Position numbers and translations under genes: made by a program. A stretch of 64,000 nucleotides of DNA from Phoronis australis. Lineage: Eukaryota; Phoronida; Phoronidae. Numbering within the stretch: the first letter of the stretch is position 1; each line of letters begins with the position of its first letter. Where the stretch lies: positions 147,683-211,682 of the forward strand of contig NMRA01000522.1 in assembly GCA_002633005.1 (NCBI GenBank). The letters run 5' to 3'. Positions 36,569 through 47,995 of this stretch are shown piece after piece. The notes under the pieces were generated by a model. It ran no database searches and was not told the origin of the DNA. It saw only the letters and a program-made list of their open reading frames with translations.

Positions 36569-36716
36569 CAACAGAGAAGTCTGTCTCTTGTAAGTCGCGT
36601 AATTTGAATATGTGTGACTTAACAGAACAACACAAACATTTAACTTTTATCTCAGGCAAAAATGCAAGTTCTACGGTACTCTTCTCTGAAGGAGATTTAC
36701 ACGTGTTGTCACTTAT
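36569..36716 (-). CDS. Exon upstream of the unknown 36-kb exon
   Basis: The frame is bounded by an acceptor ATGCAG|ATAAGT at 36,717 and a good donor GTTG|GTAAGAG at 36,568 (phase 1). It encodes ISDNTCKSPSEKSTVELAFL, then PEIKVKCLCCSVKSHIFKLR and a further 10 residues. Alternatively the in-frame ATG at 36,722 (ATGCAGATA) is the start, which would give a protein of about 130 residues over two exons. Function unknown. Confidence 0.3.
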
Positions 36717-36972
36717 CTGCATTGGAATTACGCCCACAATTACAATAGGTAGGATAGTGGTGAAACAGTAGCTGATGGATCAAAACTCACAGTTTTACAT
36801 TAAACATTCAGTTAATACTCAGCCCAGCCTTTATAAACATCTTGAATGTTAACTCCAAGTGACTTTGCTTGTGCACCGAACATATACTACTTTACACAGT
36901 TTACAGTGTGTACAGCTGTGAGCCCATCCGTTCGCATGCATCTTGTGTACAAGTCACATGCAGTTTACATGG

Positions 36973-37133
36973 TCACTGTTTGTATGCTACCATGGCGTCC
37001 ACCTTATGTATGGTAGTGGTGAACGAGCGAAGGCGAACTTCTTCAGAGTTAGCGATAAAGTGAGGCCCAGTCTCGCCCCAGGTTTCTGGCACTTCAAGGT
37101 CTTTATCTGTGTACACCAACAAATCAAACACAC
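36973..37133 (-). CDS. MAD2L1: MAD2L1 spindle-checkpoint protein, last exon
   Basis: The acceptor TTGTGCAG|GT is followed by VFDLLVYTDKDLEVPETWGE, TGPHFIANSEEVRLRSFTTT and IHKVDAMVAYKQ, then TGA at 36,975-36,973. This is nearly identical to the C-terminal quarter of human MAD2 (YTDKDL, GPxFIxNSEEVRLRSFTTTIHKV). In MAD2 this part forms the mobile 'safety belt' that closes over CDC20 or MAD1. The tail is shorter than in vertebrates (YKQ in place of YKIPVND). The exon begins with two bases of a codon, exactly complementing the single T left by the exon at 44,535. Confidence 0.95.
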
Positions 37134-37349
37134 CTGCACAACGTAGTAGAAAGAAAATTTTAGTAAATCAGTTTGCACAATTGGTTTGGTCTCGTTATCC
37201 CAGGGCTTTCCCAGAGAGACAGATTCCTTGTCTTACTTACTGCAAAACCTCATCACATAAATGCAAAGCATTGATATGCGCTCGCGGTGTGCACGGGAAA
37301 TGGTAAAGATTTAAGAGAGGCTCATTTCTTTCGAACATTCTCGTGGAAG

Positions 37350-38600
37350 ACAGATTCATCTGAAAATCAATGTCAGTTTCGCTCTCCTTAATGCAAACAC
37401 TTATGTCCACTTTTATGAAAATCCATCAAAAAACTTGGTACATATTAAGGCATACAATTTGCCACCTGGAGATGCCACAGCAGTCAGCTCTGTCCAATAT
37501 CAGCCATGTTCTCCTCAACAGGAGCACATTTTTAAAACTTCATGAAGATCCACCAACAGGGGGAGGGGGACTGTTGTCATAGGCATGCACACTTGTCACA
37601 CACCAAAGCTCTTATCATGCCAAAACCCCTCACCATGGAACCTGAACACCAACCACATTAAGGCACTCTTGCAGTCAATTGCATTAAAAACTGTGGCAAA
37701 ACTGCCCTAGCATGGTTAAAATTCAGGTTTTGAGGTAAGAGTATTTTTTGTACATGGTAGAGTGTTTCTGGTGTGTGATAAGGGTGCACACCTGTGGTAA
37801 ACCCATTTCCACCTCTTGATCTAAGAACTTGGTAGATGTTGGGGCAGGCACAAAATAGCCACAACCAGGGTCATACCAGGCACCTTAAATATTGCATCTG
37901 TCCAAAAAACATCAGTAGTGATCTAATCAACACAATCATAGATTCAGGCCATATTTCATAAAGAGTCATCCACAGGGCTACCAACCCCTTAACATTAAGC
38001 ACATAAGCATTTAACATCTTAACATGATATCCAAGGCAGAAGATATCCCACAATCCAAAGTCAAGGGAGCACATTTTTCATTGGTCAGTCATCAAAAAAC
38101 AACTGCAACTGACCAGTTACAATAAGGAAAATCTGTACCTGCAAACTACATTATACACTGGTACTAAGTACTCAGGAAACATCTTATTGGTGTGATCTGA
38201 TCACCGAACTTGGTAAATATTGAAAAATACACAAGGAAAACGTTAATTGCCACATAGGAAGACAAAGACTGAATTTCATGAAGATTTGTCGTGGACCATG
38301 GTAAGTATTAACTCAGAGGCAAAAAATTGTCAAAACAAGATGCCGTAGTAGTCAAATCCAAGTGAAAATTAACATATCCTCAACAGGTCTGGAACACATA
38401 TTCCAACAAAGTTCATGTTCAGGCAGGCGTGAAAGAACAAACCACTAGAGGGCACTACACTAGTCGGACCTGTTTGAATGAACAAACCATTAGACGGCAC
38501 TATACTAGTCGGACCAGTCTGAAAATCAGTAACAGAAATTTCATGATACACTTAAGCGGTTTGGTGGATAGCAGATGATATAAGCAAACCAGGAAATTAT
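37350..38600 (+). repeat. CTCF-core-like repeat block, partial
   Basis: Units of the family described at 49,575. They include CCACTAGAGGGCAC at 38,442-38,455 and CCATTAGACGGCAC at 38,487-38,500, each followed by a TAGTCGGACC(T/A)G-like stretch. The block lies in the last intron of MAD2L1 and is strongly diverged before 38,400. Confidence 0.6.
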
Positions 38601-38601
38601 A

Positions 38602-39829
38602 AACAAGAGCAACGCGGAGCGGTGAAATGCGCCCACGACTACACTACAAACCATGTGCATCTATGGATGTTTTTAGTAACATAAAAATGGCCATTGGATG
38701 GCACAGAATACATTGAACCAATCCGAAAATGAGGTTTCGTCATCTCTCAAAGCTATTAGCCAAATTTCATGAAACTGCATCTAAAACTCCAAAGTTACAA
38801 GGGTAAAAGTAAAAACAAAAAAACTGACATTAGGCACCACAGCCGTAGTTGAATGTTGTCAAGTTAATAGGAATACAATTGCAAAGGTTGAAAATCATTT
38901 TGCAGGGGGTTTCGGAAATACAGCCGAAGATGCGAAAACCAAATCACTAAGGGGCCAACAGTAGTAGGACTCATCTGAAACCCCATGTCAGTCATGCTCT
39001 TGTCAGTAGGAGCACATCTAGAGAATTATATAATAGTTCATACTATAACCACTAGGTGCCTCTGTAGCTAGCTTCCCACCATTGTCTTAGTGACTACACA
39101 TTGACATTACATAGAGGTAGGGATTATCACCTTTTCCACGTGTATTCACTTTATATCCCGTTTATAGTACATTGTCATTACCCTTAAGCTATACAGTAAG
39201 CATTCTCTTTACTTGTACTTCTAGGTCTCCATCATTCTTTCAATAAAGGTTGACAAGAAATGAAGAATGTTTATCTAACATCTGCCAATTTCCATAATGA
39301 CCCAGTTTGCTATACACAGAAGCAGACGGCAAAAAAAAAAAATAATGTCCACTAGTTGGTGCAGACAGAATACATCGAATCCATCACAAAATGGAAAAAG
39401 TGCTGCCATCTTCATAACAGAAACTTGTTTGGCAAATTTCATGAAAAACAACAAGGAACTTTGAAGTTATATACAAAATTTGCCAATAGTGAGCACAGGT
39501 GCAGTTGCACTGGTTTGAAACTCGTCATCGTCTGCTAAATTTCAGTTCTTGCAAAACAAATTGCCACGATGGGGCACCAAAGTAGTCAAACACATTAGAA
39601 AAACAATGTCAGCCTCCGCTTTCTCATCAGGTACACATCTCCTAATTATAACAAAGATTCTTCCAGCAGTTTGGTGGACGGAAAGGTTGACATCAAAATA
39701 ATTTTTTAAAACCAAATTAGAAGATGTCACCATCTCCTTAAATGAAAGCTATTAGCAAAAAGTTCATAGTAATAAAAATAGTCACTATAAGTCAAATCTT
39801 TCCGAAAATAGGAACCTGTCATTGTCTCT
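38602..39829 (+). repeat. CTCF-core-like repeat, copy with family start
   Basis: Begins ACAAGAGCAACGCGGAGCGG at about 38,603, the same start as the copy at 49,575, and continues through diverged units (about 38,681, 38,829, 38,948, 39,042, 39,345, 39,560). It is cut off at 39,829, where a piggyBac element is inserted. Confidence 0.6.
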
Positions 39830-39833
39830 TTAA

Positions 39834-40976
39834 CCCTTATCCTGCGCGAGGTCAGCCGACAAGCCTATTATCCTATTAAAATGCGTCGGGTGTACTCAAT
39901 TGCCTAAAATAAGCTACGGCTAGGCTGCTCAAGGAGAGTGTACTCACCCCAGGACACGTGTTTTTCATTCAGAAATTGTGAAAGCCCCGTATGCTGTTTA
40001 TATATCCGAGCATGCGCATTCCACAGTTCATAGTTTCCTGTACAGTTTTCTGACTTACAACATATGGCTGTGGTTATTTGTTTCCGAGATATTTGAAAGT
40101 TTACGCAAGTTTTATCTTGACTGATGCCAAACGTGGTAAGGTGACTGTTGACCAGTTTCTTGAGGAAGTGTTCATGGACTCAGCGAGCTGGAATTGGCAA
40201 TCGAAAGTGACGGTGACAGTGACGGGGAAACTAACACAACAGTCACAAGTAATACAGATTCTATCGATTCGGATCTCACTGCAATTTTTGGAGGAGTTAC
40301 CGGTCCCTGAAGCTGAACTTGGAGGGGCCTACGACGATGCTTGGCTCACGCCCTTCAGGCATAATACAGGGCCTCTGAAACATGACAGAACTCATTCAGA
40401 ATTAGATATTTTTTGTGACTTTTTCACAGAATAGCTTTGTGCCCCCACCCGTGTTTCACGTTTTTGCACACAAGGTGAACTTCAAGACAGACTTTAGCAA
40501 GGAACTGCACCAGTCATGCATTTGTAATCGTGCAAAGTTGAGGTATGTTATATACTATACATTCTTGTTTGTAGATGTGATGTTACAGACAATAAATCTG
40601 CTTTACTAAACATGCAAGTCTCATGGATTCACTTTTAAAAATACTTATTACGGTTTTTGAGTGTCAGCTCTAATGTTCTCACATGCAAAAACAGATAAAA
40701 ACAAAGAGTGTCCAGTTTGAAAGTTTATAGAATTATTTATATCAAGGCTATGGTAAAGATATGTATATGGTGAAAATCTCCATTAAATTCTGAACAGCTT
40801 TCGTGCAGACCACTTTTATGTAAAGTTGATATTACCCCTTCAAATTTCCAATCTAAAAATATCAGGTCATTAATCTGAGTGACCTTTATAACAGCCCAGT
40901 GCACAGCAGCAGTGGTGACCTACGAAGCTCAGCACACAGGGAAAGTTGTCTGAATAGAGGCTTAGCAGGATAAGGG
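39834..40976 (+). mobile_element. piggyBac-type element, internally deleted
   Basis: TTAA at 39,830-39,833 and 40,977-40,980 flanks perfect 12-bp inverted ends, CCCTTATCCTGC…GCAGGATAAGGG. TTAA target use and a CCC start are hallmarks of piggyBac. The 1,143-bp body carries the two ends of a transposase gene, so it is an internal-deletion derivative that could have moved only with help from a full copy. Confidence 0.9.
40078..40480 (+). pseudogene. piggyBac transposase remnant
   Basis: One frame reads an acidic N-terminal stretch (LAIESDGDSDGETN, about 40,190-40,235). After a frameshift comes WLTPFRHNTGPLK…LDIFCDFFTE, the conserved start of the piggyBac transposase domain (about 40,340-40,432). 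This runs straight into a stop and a short cysteine-containing piece (LCPHPCF, about 40,434-40,455) resembling the C-terminal cysteine-rich domain. The catalytic D-D-D centre is deleted. Confidence 0.65.
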
Positions 40977-40980
40977 TTAA

Positions 40981-41690
40981 AGGAGAATGCCATCTTATAT
41001 AGTTAGTCTTTTTTACCGTCTTAATCGGCCTATATCCACATCGCCTCTTACACAGTTGACCTCACCTTGCTGAGAGGTGTCGCGTTAACCTGTGAGGAAG
41101 GTGAGAAGTGACGCAGCGACGTCAGTGGTTCATCTGCAGAGTGAATGCCACTATATTGTGGTGCATTGTTCCCGCTTGTCCGAACTATGAAGCTTCGAAG
41201 AAAGCGGTTATATCAGTTTTTCGACTTCCTCGAGAGCCCGAGATGCTTAGGAATTGGCTCGCAGTAGTAAATGAAAGGAAGGCTGTTAATAGCAAGCATG
41301 AGGCCATGAAACATCTCCGTGTCTGTGGCCGGCATTTCGTCGACAGTGATTTCTCTGACGAATTCCGGCTTACCAAAGAACTATCCATCAATCCGTTGCC
41401 TGTGCATGTTCACGGCGCCTCTAGTATTTCTTGATCAGTGTATTCCAGTTCAAACAGATAGCCTGTGAAACCTAATGATCCGACCCGTGAAGTCTTTGCC
41501 GCCTGAGCTCGTGACTAAGTCGGGATTGGTGCGAGGTGAGTTGCCGTTTATTAGTAGACATTTACTACTGATTCTGCGTTCTGTTTCAAAATGAATTATT
41601 CTCATCCTTACCAATGCTTATATAAAACTGAAACAAAGTCTGTCTCATTAGATACAATATTGGAGTTGCAACCTAATCGATTTAACGATT
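40981..41690 (+). repeat. THAP element, left inverted copy
   Basis: Starts AAAGGAGAATGCC. It shares ACCGTCTTAATCGG, TATATCCACATC and GAGGAAGGTGAG with the complement of 48,440-48,905, and further in also TGTTTCAAAATGAAT and GATACAATATTGGAG-like blocks. Includes the THAP exon at 41,108. Probably the 5' region of a P-element-like transposon. Confidence 0.7.
41108..41434 (+). CDS. THAP-domain exon (P-element-like transposase or derived gene)
   Basis: The frame contains CIVPACPNYEASKKAVISVF, RLP and, 40 residues on, HLRVCGRHFVDSDF. This gives the C-x4-C…C-x2-H zinc-binding set of a THAP domain, with the usual FRLP and HF contexts. THAP domains bind DNA and form the N-terminus of P-element transposases and THAP proteins. 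The frame has no stop inside the domain and continues 28 residues to a TGA. The codon before the domain is GTG; no ATG was found in frame, so the start may be in another exon. The conserved C-terminal AVPTIF-type box is not clear (NPLPVHVHG). Among the four THAP copies here this is the least damaged. Confidence 0.7.
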   Translation: MTQRRQWFICRVNATILWCIVPACPNYEASKKAVISVFRLPREPEMLRNWLAVVNERKAVNSKHEAMKHLRVCGRHFVDSDFSDEFRLTKELSINPLPVHVHGASSIS

Positions 41691-41811
41691 GTGCATGTCT
41701 GGAAATTAGGGTGCACAAAGGCTATTGGGATTGATTGGGGTATGTCGAATGGCTGATTGGTTTGCACGACGTGTGATTTGTGTGCATTAAACTACGCTGC
41801 TGTATGTAATA

Positions 41812-43105
41812 CTGCCACTATTTGCCCTAATAAGCACCCATGCCCCAATAAGTGCCCCAACTAAAGTAAGTGCCCAGCCCATGAACATGCGAAAAATGCC
41901 TTACCTACAGTTCTCACGTCTCCAATTTATTAATTGAAAGATCCGACAGTCCTGAATTTGTAGACCACGAGCCTCACCGTTATGTCCGTAAACACTTCAA
42001 ACTTACGCTGCGATTCAAAAAGAACGCAAGTTTTGCTACTCTTGCGAGGGATATGCCCCATTACGTGGGTCTGGACTTTTAAAATAGACGCAGAGTAGGC
42101 CTACTTGTCAGCGGGATTGCATTGTTTCTTTCCAGTACAGATTTTCTCCGGTCTCAACAGGAATCCAAACATTTTTTGCACACGTGAAAACCGTGAATTG
42201 AAGACTAATAAAAAAACACGACCAGTGTTATCAAGCTGCCAAGAAGTGCGCGCTGCATAATGTACCGGCTGTCATCCGGAAGACATTTAGTCGGGAACTA
42301 TCTATTTATGAAACGAGTAACATAGCATCAGCAAGAAATATTGGCACTAATTTCCGAAAGATTCTAATACCGTAAAAAAGTTTTGCATTATTTTTAAGAG
42401 AAATTATTTAACTAATCATAATTGGTGTTTTTAAAGTCAAAATGACCCACTGATAGTGAACACATTTGCACCCTTACACCACGAATCTTCCGGAAAATAG
42501 CAGTTACACTACGGTCACGCATTTACTCACCCGGCTTCTCAATGAGTAACATATCAGTCTTACCGAAACAATTCTCGAACGTTTTTTAGCAGATGAGGCC
42601 AGCAAGTGCTAAGCTAAATATTAGAACACACTCTGCTTGACTGCTTGAGTTAATTTCATTGGATACAATGCACACCTAGGTCATTACATCGCATCTACTC
42701 TGGTAAATGAATTCTGATGACAACCACACAAACGCTTACTCTCACACACACGCATACAAACTTCAAAACAAATGTCACGTGACAACAACATGTGTGTTCC
42801 TCCAGAGATTTTTCTCGTATTGCAGGCTACAATTTAGCGCAGATTTGGACTTAATCTGCAGTTAATCCAGACTCCACAAGAACTTAAAAATTTTAGAGAT
42901 GCTACTTGGAAAACTTGAGGAGGAGTTCAGGTAATTTGTTGAGTCGAAGCTGTATTCGTATTCAAGAATTCAAGCCCTATCGACGATTGCGAGACCGGCA
43001 GCTACGCATTTGTCAGCGAGATTTTGCCCTGGGATTTCAGCACAATTTTCTGATGATCGTAATTTAACAACGAATTTTGATAGCAATGCACAATTTTTTA
43101 GAAAG
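41812..43105. mobile_element. AAGCGCCCA-ended DNA transposon, copy 1 (right end lost)
   Basis: The left end reads TATTTGCCCTAATAAGCACCC. The interior matches 59,734-61,151 in order: ATGCGAAAAATGCCTTACCT, CGAGCCTCACCGTTATGTC, TTCAAAAAGAACGCAA, GTGACAACAACATGTGTGTT and TCCACAAGAACTTAAAAAT. Homology stops at about 43,105 without the right inverted end. Confidence 0.65.
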
Positions 43106-43284
43106 TAAATAATAATATTCTGCACACTTTATTTTAGCGCGTTAATGCATATAGTGCGGTGCGACCAAGAAGAGGTAACTGTGCAGAGGCATTATCCTCA
43201 AAATTTCTCGTGTTGGCTTGGTTCTGGTCAAGCAAAAACAAGTTTTTTTTCACTACCATCCGCCGTGGAGCATTTATTACTGTT

Positions 43285-43530
43285 TCTTTCAAGTGAAATA
43301 TTGTTGGGCAGTTTCCAAGATACGTTTTGTTGCCGCCCTCAAAATGAGCGCTGCACACTTTATGCTATGAAGTCGGAAAGAATTTACTAAGTCGGCCTTT
43401 GCTACCAGCTCTACCGAAGTGTCTGACCCATGTTTAACGCAGTTATTGATCCTTGGGAAACAGGTAGTAACTAAATTCTTTATCTCGCTAACTGGTATAG
43501 CAGCCAGGCACACAACACGTATAACCTCCC
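43285..43530 (-). pseudogene. THAP-domain pseudogene
   Basis: The minus strand reads GGYTCCVPGCYTS, a stop, DKEFSYYLFPKDQ, two stops, RAGSKGRLSKFFPTS, a stop, then HKVCSAHFEGGNKTYLGNCP and TIF. The C-x4-C and C-x2-H zinc ligands are all still visible in one unbroken register, but four stops interrupt it. Closely related to the copy at 46,690-47,655 and different in sequence from the one at 41,108. Confidence 0.65.
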
Positions 43531-43639
43531 TGTGGCCAGTTCGCCCCTACGTTTGCCGAGGTATTTGTTTACCAGCTTAACCACAATGCAACATTCTGAC
43601 CCATTTCCAATATGGCGGCGTTGCAACTCCGCTATTTGT

Positions 43640-43860
43640 AATGCCTTGGAGTGCTCGTGAGTGCAAATGTTTTGAGAAGCCAGCAATGAATAAACCACTG
43701 CGTTACCAGCTTTTGATGCAGGCGACAAAGGTAATTGACCGGACACCGAGGCCGTGTGAGCGCATGCTAATTCAGTGTTTGTTGACAGAAAGCTGTTGTG
43801 AAACAATTACTCGATTATATATGCTATGGTCACATGTTAGGGGAATCGTTACTTAGAAAT
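43640..43860 (+). repeat. Segment shared with the inverted copy at 48.4 kb
   Basis: AATTCAGTGTTTGTTGACAG with flanking sequence (about 43,760-43,810) recurs complemented at 48,340-48,390. In both, an open frame reads PCE(R/C)M(L/Q)IQCLLTES(C/Y)CETI. It may be a second exon of the THAP element, or just conserved non-coding sequence. Confidence 0.4.
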
Positions 43861-44534
43861 ACAAATACATTATTCAAATCATTGTTACTGTACAACCTTT
43901 GCCCTGACGGTCTGTGGAAGGGGAACCCGACATCGCAGTACAATTTCAGTTTCATGGCTAATTCACATAAATAATTACGTGCATATTGTGATTGGAGGTT
44001 TAGTTTCGAACTCAAGCTGGTTTGTGTTCGTGCCAGTCCCGGCTGCCGCGACGGGCCTGCTCGGGTTCCGAACCACTGGCCGGGATAACAAGCGTTTTGT
44101 GTGTTTAGAACTCAAAAAATCACAAGTCCAAACAACACAGACCTAGGTTATCCTGTCTGTATTTCACGGAAGAATACAGAACAGACTCCAAACTCCTCAG
44201 TGCTACGGACCTTGGTAAATTGGCCTGCTGAACTTTGCAGGCTACGGTATGCCCAAATACCAGTAAATCCGTAACAGAGAAATAAAACAACACATTTTTA
44301 TAAAAACTCAGTGTATTTTTAAGGGTTTTACGCCCAGACAGAGATGATGGCAATATGATCTGCTTGGTAAATACAGTGTCACAATTTTTATTTGATGACG
44401 TTGTTACGAAAAAATTATTATTATTCGTTGATGTTTACAATAGGCTGCACAGTTTCAACAAGAGAGGAAAATTCTCTGGAGGTTCCTATGACTATAAAGA
44501 AAGCTGGTAAATAACGCTTGTGATTGCTACTTAC

Positions 44535-44638
44535 AAGCAGTCTCCAGAAGAGGCAGGAATGTGACGGACGCTGTAATCTGACGAATTACTGCCGAGATTT
44601 CCTTGTTGATTTCTTTACATGACTTTTCCCTCGGTTTG
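44535..44638 (-). CDS. MAD2L1: MAD2L1, penultimate exon
   Basis: The acceptor TCTCTTTCTAG|C and donor CTT|GTAAGT bound 104 bases encoding KPREKSCKEINKEISAVIRQ, then ITASVTFLPLLETA. This matches the human MAD2 helix-C region (REKSxKxIxxEIxxVIRQITA(T/S)VTFLPLLE), including the Arg-Gln pair known from the dimer interface. The exon leaves one T, which with the GT of the next exon gives the Cys expected there. It lies 7.4 kb upstream of the last exon and between the inverted THAP copies. Confidence 0.95.
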
Positions 44639-44639
44639 C

Positions 44640-46000
44640 TAGAAAGAGATAAATATTTCCTTATTTCCTATTTCAGCACCTCTTGCAATCAGTTCACAGT
44701 GAAGATGCACAAATATTCTAATCTTGCATATCTTATCTGTTGATTAGTTTTAGATTGTCGGAAATTTCCAAGAAAAAACAACAATCCCATTAGTGGTGTA
44801 AATGCAGGTGTTAAATGTTATCCAATATCTGCCTCATGAGATTACACTTAACCATGCTATTTATCAGGTACATGCAAGGAATGAGACAGTCGTAAATCAA
44901 CATGTGGTAAAAGGTATTGATTTTATGACTGCTTGTTATTTCCTAATCAGAAGTACAACTGCATTTAATCAATTCTCCACATTTGATGAACTGTACCTCA
45001 AACAGCTTGAATAAATGTTACAAAATAGAAGTAACAAAAGACCGGAAAAAGCCATTTTAATGAACTGGTACTTCACAAGGGAATACGGGAACCTGCAGTT
45101 TTGTTCAGGGCTGTGCACGTAATTATACAGTCACGAAGTGCAGGTGATGACGTGCACGTGCCATACCAAGCCCCTATTCTAAAGACAGGCAATTTTGTTT
45201 TTTAGATAATTTGTGTTTATTAATGAGGTCAACGACACGGACGAAAAAGTTGTTTTTGAAACATTTAACTTCAAGCATAATTTAACAAAACAAGGCGCTA
45301 TTGGAAAATTGGGGGGGGAGGGGAGACATGGAGAATTCGCCACCTAATCATTTGCAGTGTCAACAACTAAGCCAGGAGGATCAAATTTGTGGCGGCAGAT
45401 CCACTGGCAGCTCAAGGATGTCGCAAGGGAGACAACCACAACACATTTAAAGGAAGTTTGTGTAATACATAAAAATGGAATATGCCAGCAGTGTCCGTAG
45501 GGCAGTAGGGAAATCTGACTATGTCAAGGAATTTAATAACAGGAGCATGAAAAGCGAAAATAAAGGCGATGGTAAAGGAAGACAGAAATCGACAGATTCA
45601 ATTTTCTGTGCCTCCTCTCCATGGCTACTGCAAATAAAAGACGAGTTCAGAAATTGAATGTGTTCAAAGGACAATGCCACCAAAAAAATAACGTATTTTG
45701 TATCAGTTTAGATAGAGTAGTTCCACTAGATAACAGCAAGTCTAGTTCTTTTACCCGACACCAGACAGAAGACGAAGGTTCTGAAATTAACCAATGACGT
45801 CACAGGTTCTAATACAGTCTGCTCAGCAGTTCACAAGACGCTTACTAGTGTCAGAGAATCACTTTAATTCATCGTTTTACACCAATAAACCATCAAAATT
45901 TGATGTAACACCCTTAATAATACATTAAGTTTTTAACGTATTTATAGAAATTTTGAACGTACCGTAGCCTACAAAGTTTGGTAGGACAAATTCACCATGG
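44640..46000. other. MAD2L1 intron, no recognised element
   Basis: The missing MAD2 exon (the EVLERWQFDI region) was sought here and not found. A poly-G run lies at 45,312-45,325. Confidence 0.4.
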
Positions 46001-46009
46001 TCGGTCGCG

Positions 46010-46085
46010 GGAAGTTTGGAGTCTGTTCAGTGTTCAATGTAAACTAGCTTCGGTATCGCTCCGCAGTTAGTGCATATAAATATTA
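46010..46085 (+). repeat. Direct repeat B, copy 1
   Basis: TGTAAACTAGCTTCGGTATC…GCAGTTAGTGCATATAAAT recurs at 47,925-47,995 with few changes. Probably a subterminal piece of the local THAP-element family. An ATAGCGGATTTGCAGCG motif, also present next to the THAP copies at 43.6 and 47.8 kb, follows at 46,327. Confidence 0.5.
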
Positions 46086-46689
46086 AGTATTATTTTATGT
46101 AAGCTATATGCTTCGTCCTCATTATCATATTGTTTGGATTGTTGGGTCAGAGACCCTCTTTGTTCTACGATTATTGGTTTAATTGTACCACATGATTTTT
46201 TTGTCTTGTTGCAACATTGTGCCATCGTCCATAACTCTCTTCAAGTTTCGAGTTTTCAGTCAATTTGTATTTCCTCAAACCAACTTTCTAACTCAAGACT
46301 TGTGCATACCTTCATTGTACCTCCAATAGCGGATTTGCAGCGCAGACGAATTACGCAATGCGCATGTGCGAGTTACTTCCTTCGCGAAGACTCATGGGAT
46401 AGCTTGTGGTCAGGCATGTCTTGAGCAGGCTGGATACTGTGTGCATTTGGAGTGATTTGCAAACTAAAAACCATGTTTCATTTTTTTGCTTTATAATACC
46501 AAGCAAGTCCTTTCTCTCGTTTGTAAACACAGCGTAGCTATGATCAGTGACCGTGTGACCGAGGGCTCGTCATGTTCATCGGCGTTGATTTCGAAATCTC
46601 CTCCGGTTTCAGACAAGTTGAGAGTTCTTGGGTTGCTTAACTTTTGTGGCTTTCGCCGTGGATATGCTAGAGACGTTAATTTTAAGAGG

Positions 46690-47655
46690 AAACTCCGTCC
46701 GAATGTTGTTCTCATAAGTCTTTTTTCCACCAGGAAAATGTTCGCTGCACACACGATGGCCCCTAGGCAATTACATCGCACTGGATGCCGCAGGCATTCA
46801 GGGGCGATAGTACATCCTCACAAAAAGTTACTCATTTCAAAATACAGCAAATAAAATCAAATGAACCATACATATAGGAACACGGAGTTATAATTAACAC
46901 ATACCACGACTTTGGATACAATTTAGTCAGCAAACTTGAACAAATCGATGAAAATCTGTCGCGGTTTGCTCGAGTTTCTCTCACGGTTACCGCGCGGGTG
47001 CCATTTTGAGGAAGTTACGTGAAATTACGCATGTTAACGAATAAAAAGTCCAAGGGACACACATCTTACAAGTTTCACCCGATACCTTCTCATGCTATTT
47101 TACAAGTGTTGCGCGCTAGCGTCATGCGCTTCGCTCAGTCTCGCGCTAACCTTTGCCTAACTCACGTGATTCATCGCGCACGCGGTGATAAAATTAACGG
47201 CAACCAAAAAAGTGAAGTTGTAATTCTTCACCAAAGTCAACTTAATTCTCACAACTAAGCTTCATCAAAGATATGTGTAGAAGTAGAAAGGACCAATGAT
47301 GAAAGTAAGTGTTTTTTAAAGTTTTAATTGTAGATTGTGACGAGGTGAAAACTCGAAATCGGTATCCCAAATCCGGTCACGGCCAGTTTAAAATACACTG
47401 AAGTAACGAAATGAATACAGAAAGCGAATGGAAGTATTGTAGCCCCTGGCCAACCGAGGGGCTACGTGTTGCCTACTCATGTAGATGGCCCCGCGTTGGT
47501 TTGAATGCGCTAAATCTCCCCTTACTCCCAGCTCTCCTAATGTTGTTTATCCATTTTTCACGAAGTTCTTGGTTTGCAGGGAACACATAAAAACTCAGAT
47601 TTTTATTTCTCATGTTGTTTTTGAAGCAGCCAGGAACACAACAAGTGTATCCGCC
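46690..47655 (-). pseudogene. THAP-domain copy split by an insertion
   Basis: The first half (47,655-47,484) reads GGYTCCVPGCFKNNMRNKNL, SFYVFPANQELREKWINNIR and RAGSKGRFSAFKPTRGH. The second half (46,763-46,690) reads RVCSEHFPGGKKTYENNIRT and EFPLKI. Together they have the C-x4-C…C-x2-H ligands, the invariant W and P, and no internal stop. The break is a 720-bp insertion flanked by a 9-bp repeat, so this copy was intact over the domain when it was hit. Confidence 0.75.
46764..47483. mobile_element. 720-bp insertion with 9-bp target duplication
   Basis: GATGGCCCC occurs at 46,755-46,763 and 47,484-47,492, at exactly the two edges of the broken THAP domain. The ends (TAGGCAATTACATCGC… and …GTTGCCTACTCATGTA) share TAGGCAA in inverted form, but offset by nine bases. 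No poly(A) tail or protein is present. A 9-bp duplication would fit a Mutator-like or SINE-type insertion; the class is open. Confidence 0.65.
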
Positions 47656-47924
47656 GTAAGTTTTCTTCGCGCTCAAACCGCGTATTATGCTTGTTACTAT
47701 GGCCGCTTTCGGAATCCTGACCACAGCTCCCACAATGCACCATATTAACCTAATTTCAATATGGCGTCGCTGCAAATCCGCTATAGTGCTGTTTGTCTGG
47801 CAGATTGTCACCCACCTTTACAGCTCAACATATTACATAACTTTAAATTTGTAATTATCCATATCTGTAGTAGTTTAGTTTGTCATAATATATGACCTTT
47901 CATCTCGCCCTCACGGGTTGTTTC

Positions 47925-47995
47925 ACTGTAAACTAGCTTCAGTATCACTTAGCAGTTAGCGCACATAAATTAGAATTATTCTTCTGAAAAATAGA
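47925..47995 (+). repeat. Direct repeat B, copy 2
   Basis: See 46,010-46,085. Just upstream, TTTGTCATAATATATGACCT resembles the cores of the composite repeats at 28 and 31 kb. Confidence 0.5.

Noticed and set aside
44030-44095. tRNA-like GC-rich segment with GGGTTCCGAACC
   Set aside because: Acceptor and D-arm pairing could not be built and there is no A box.
46280-46320. Minus-strand LELESWFEEIQID as the missing MAD2 EVLERWQFDI exon
   Set aside because: The similarity is superficial, the splice phase does not fit, and no donor follows.
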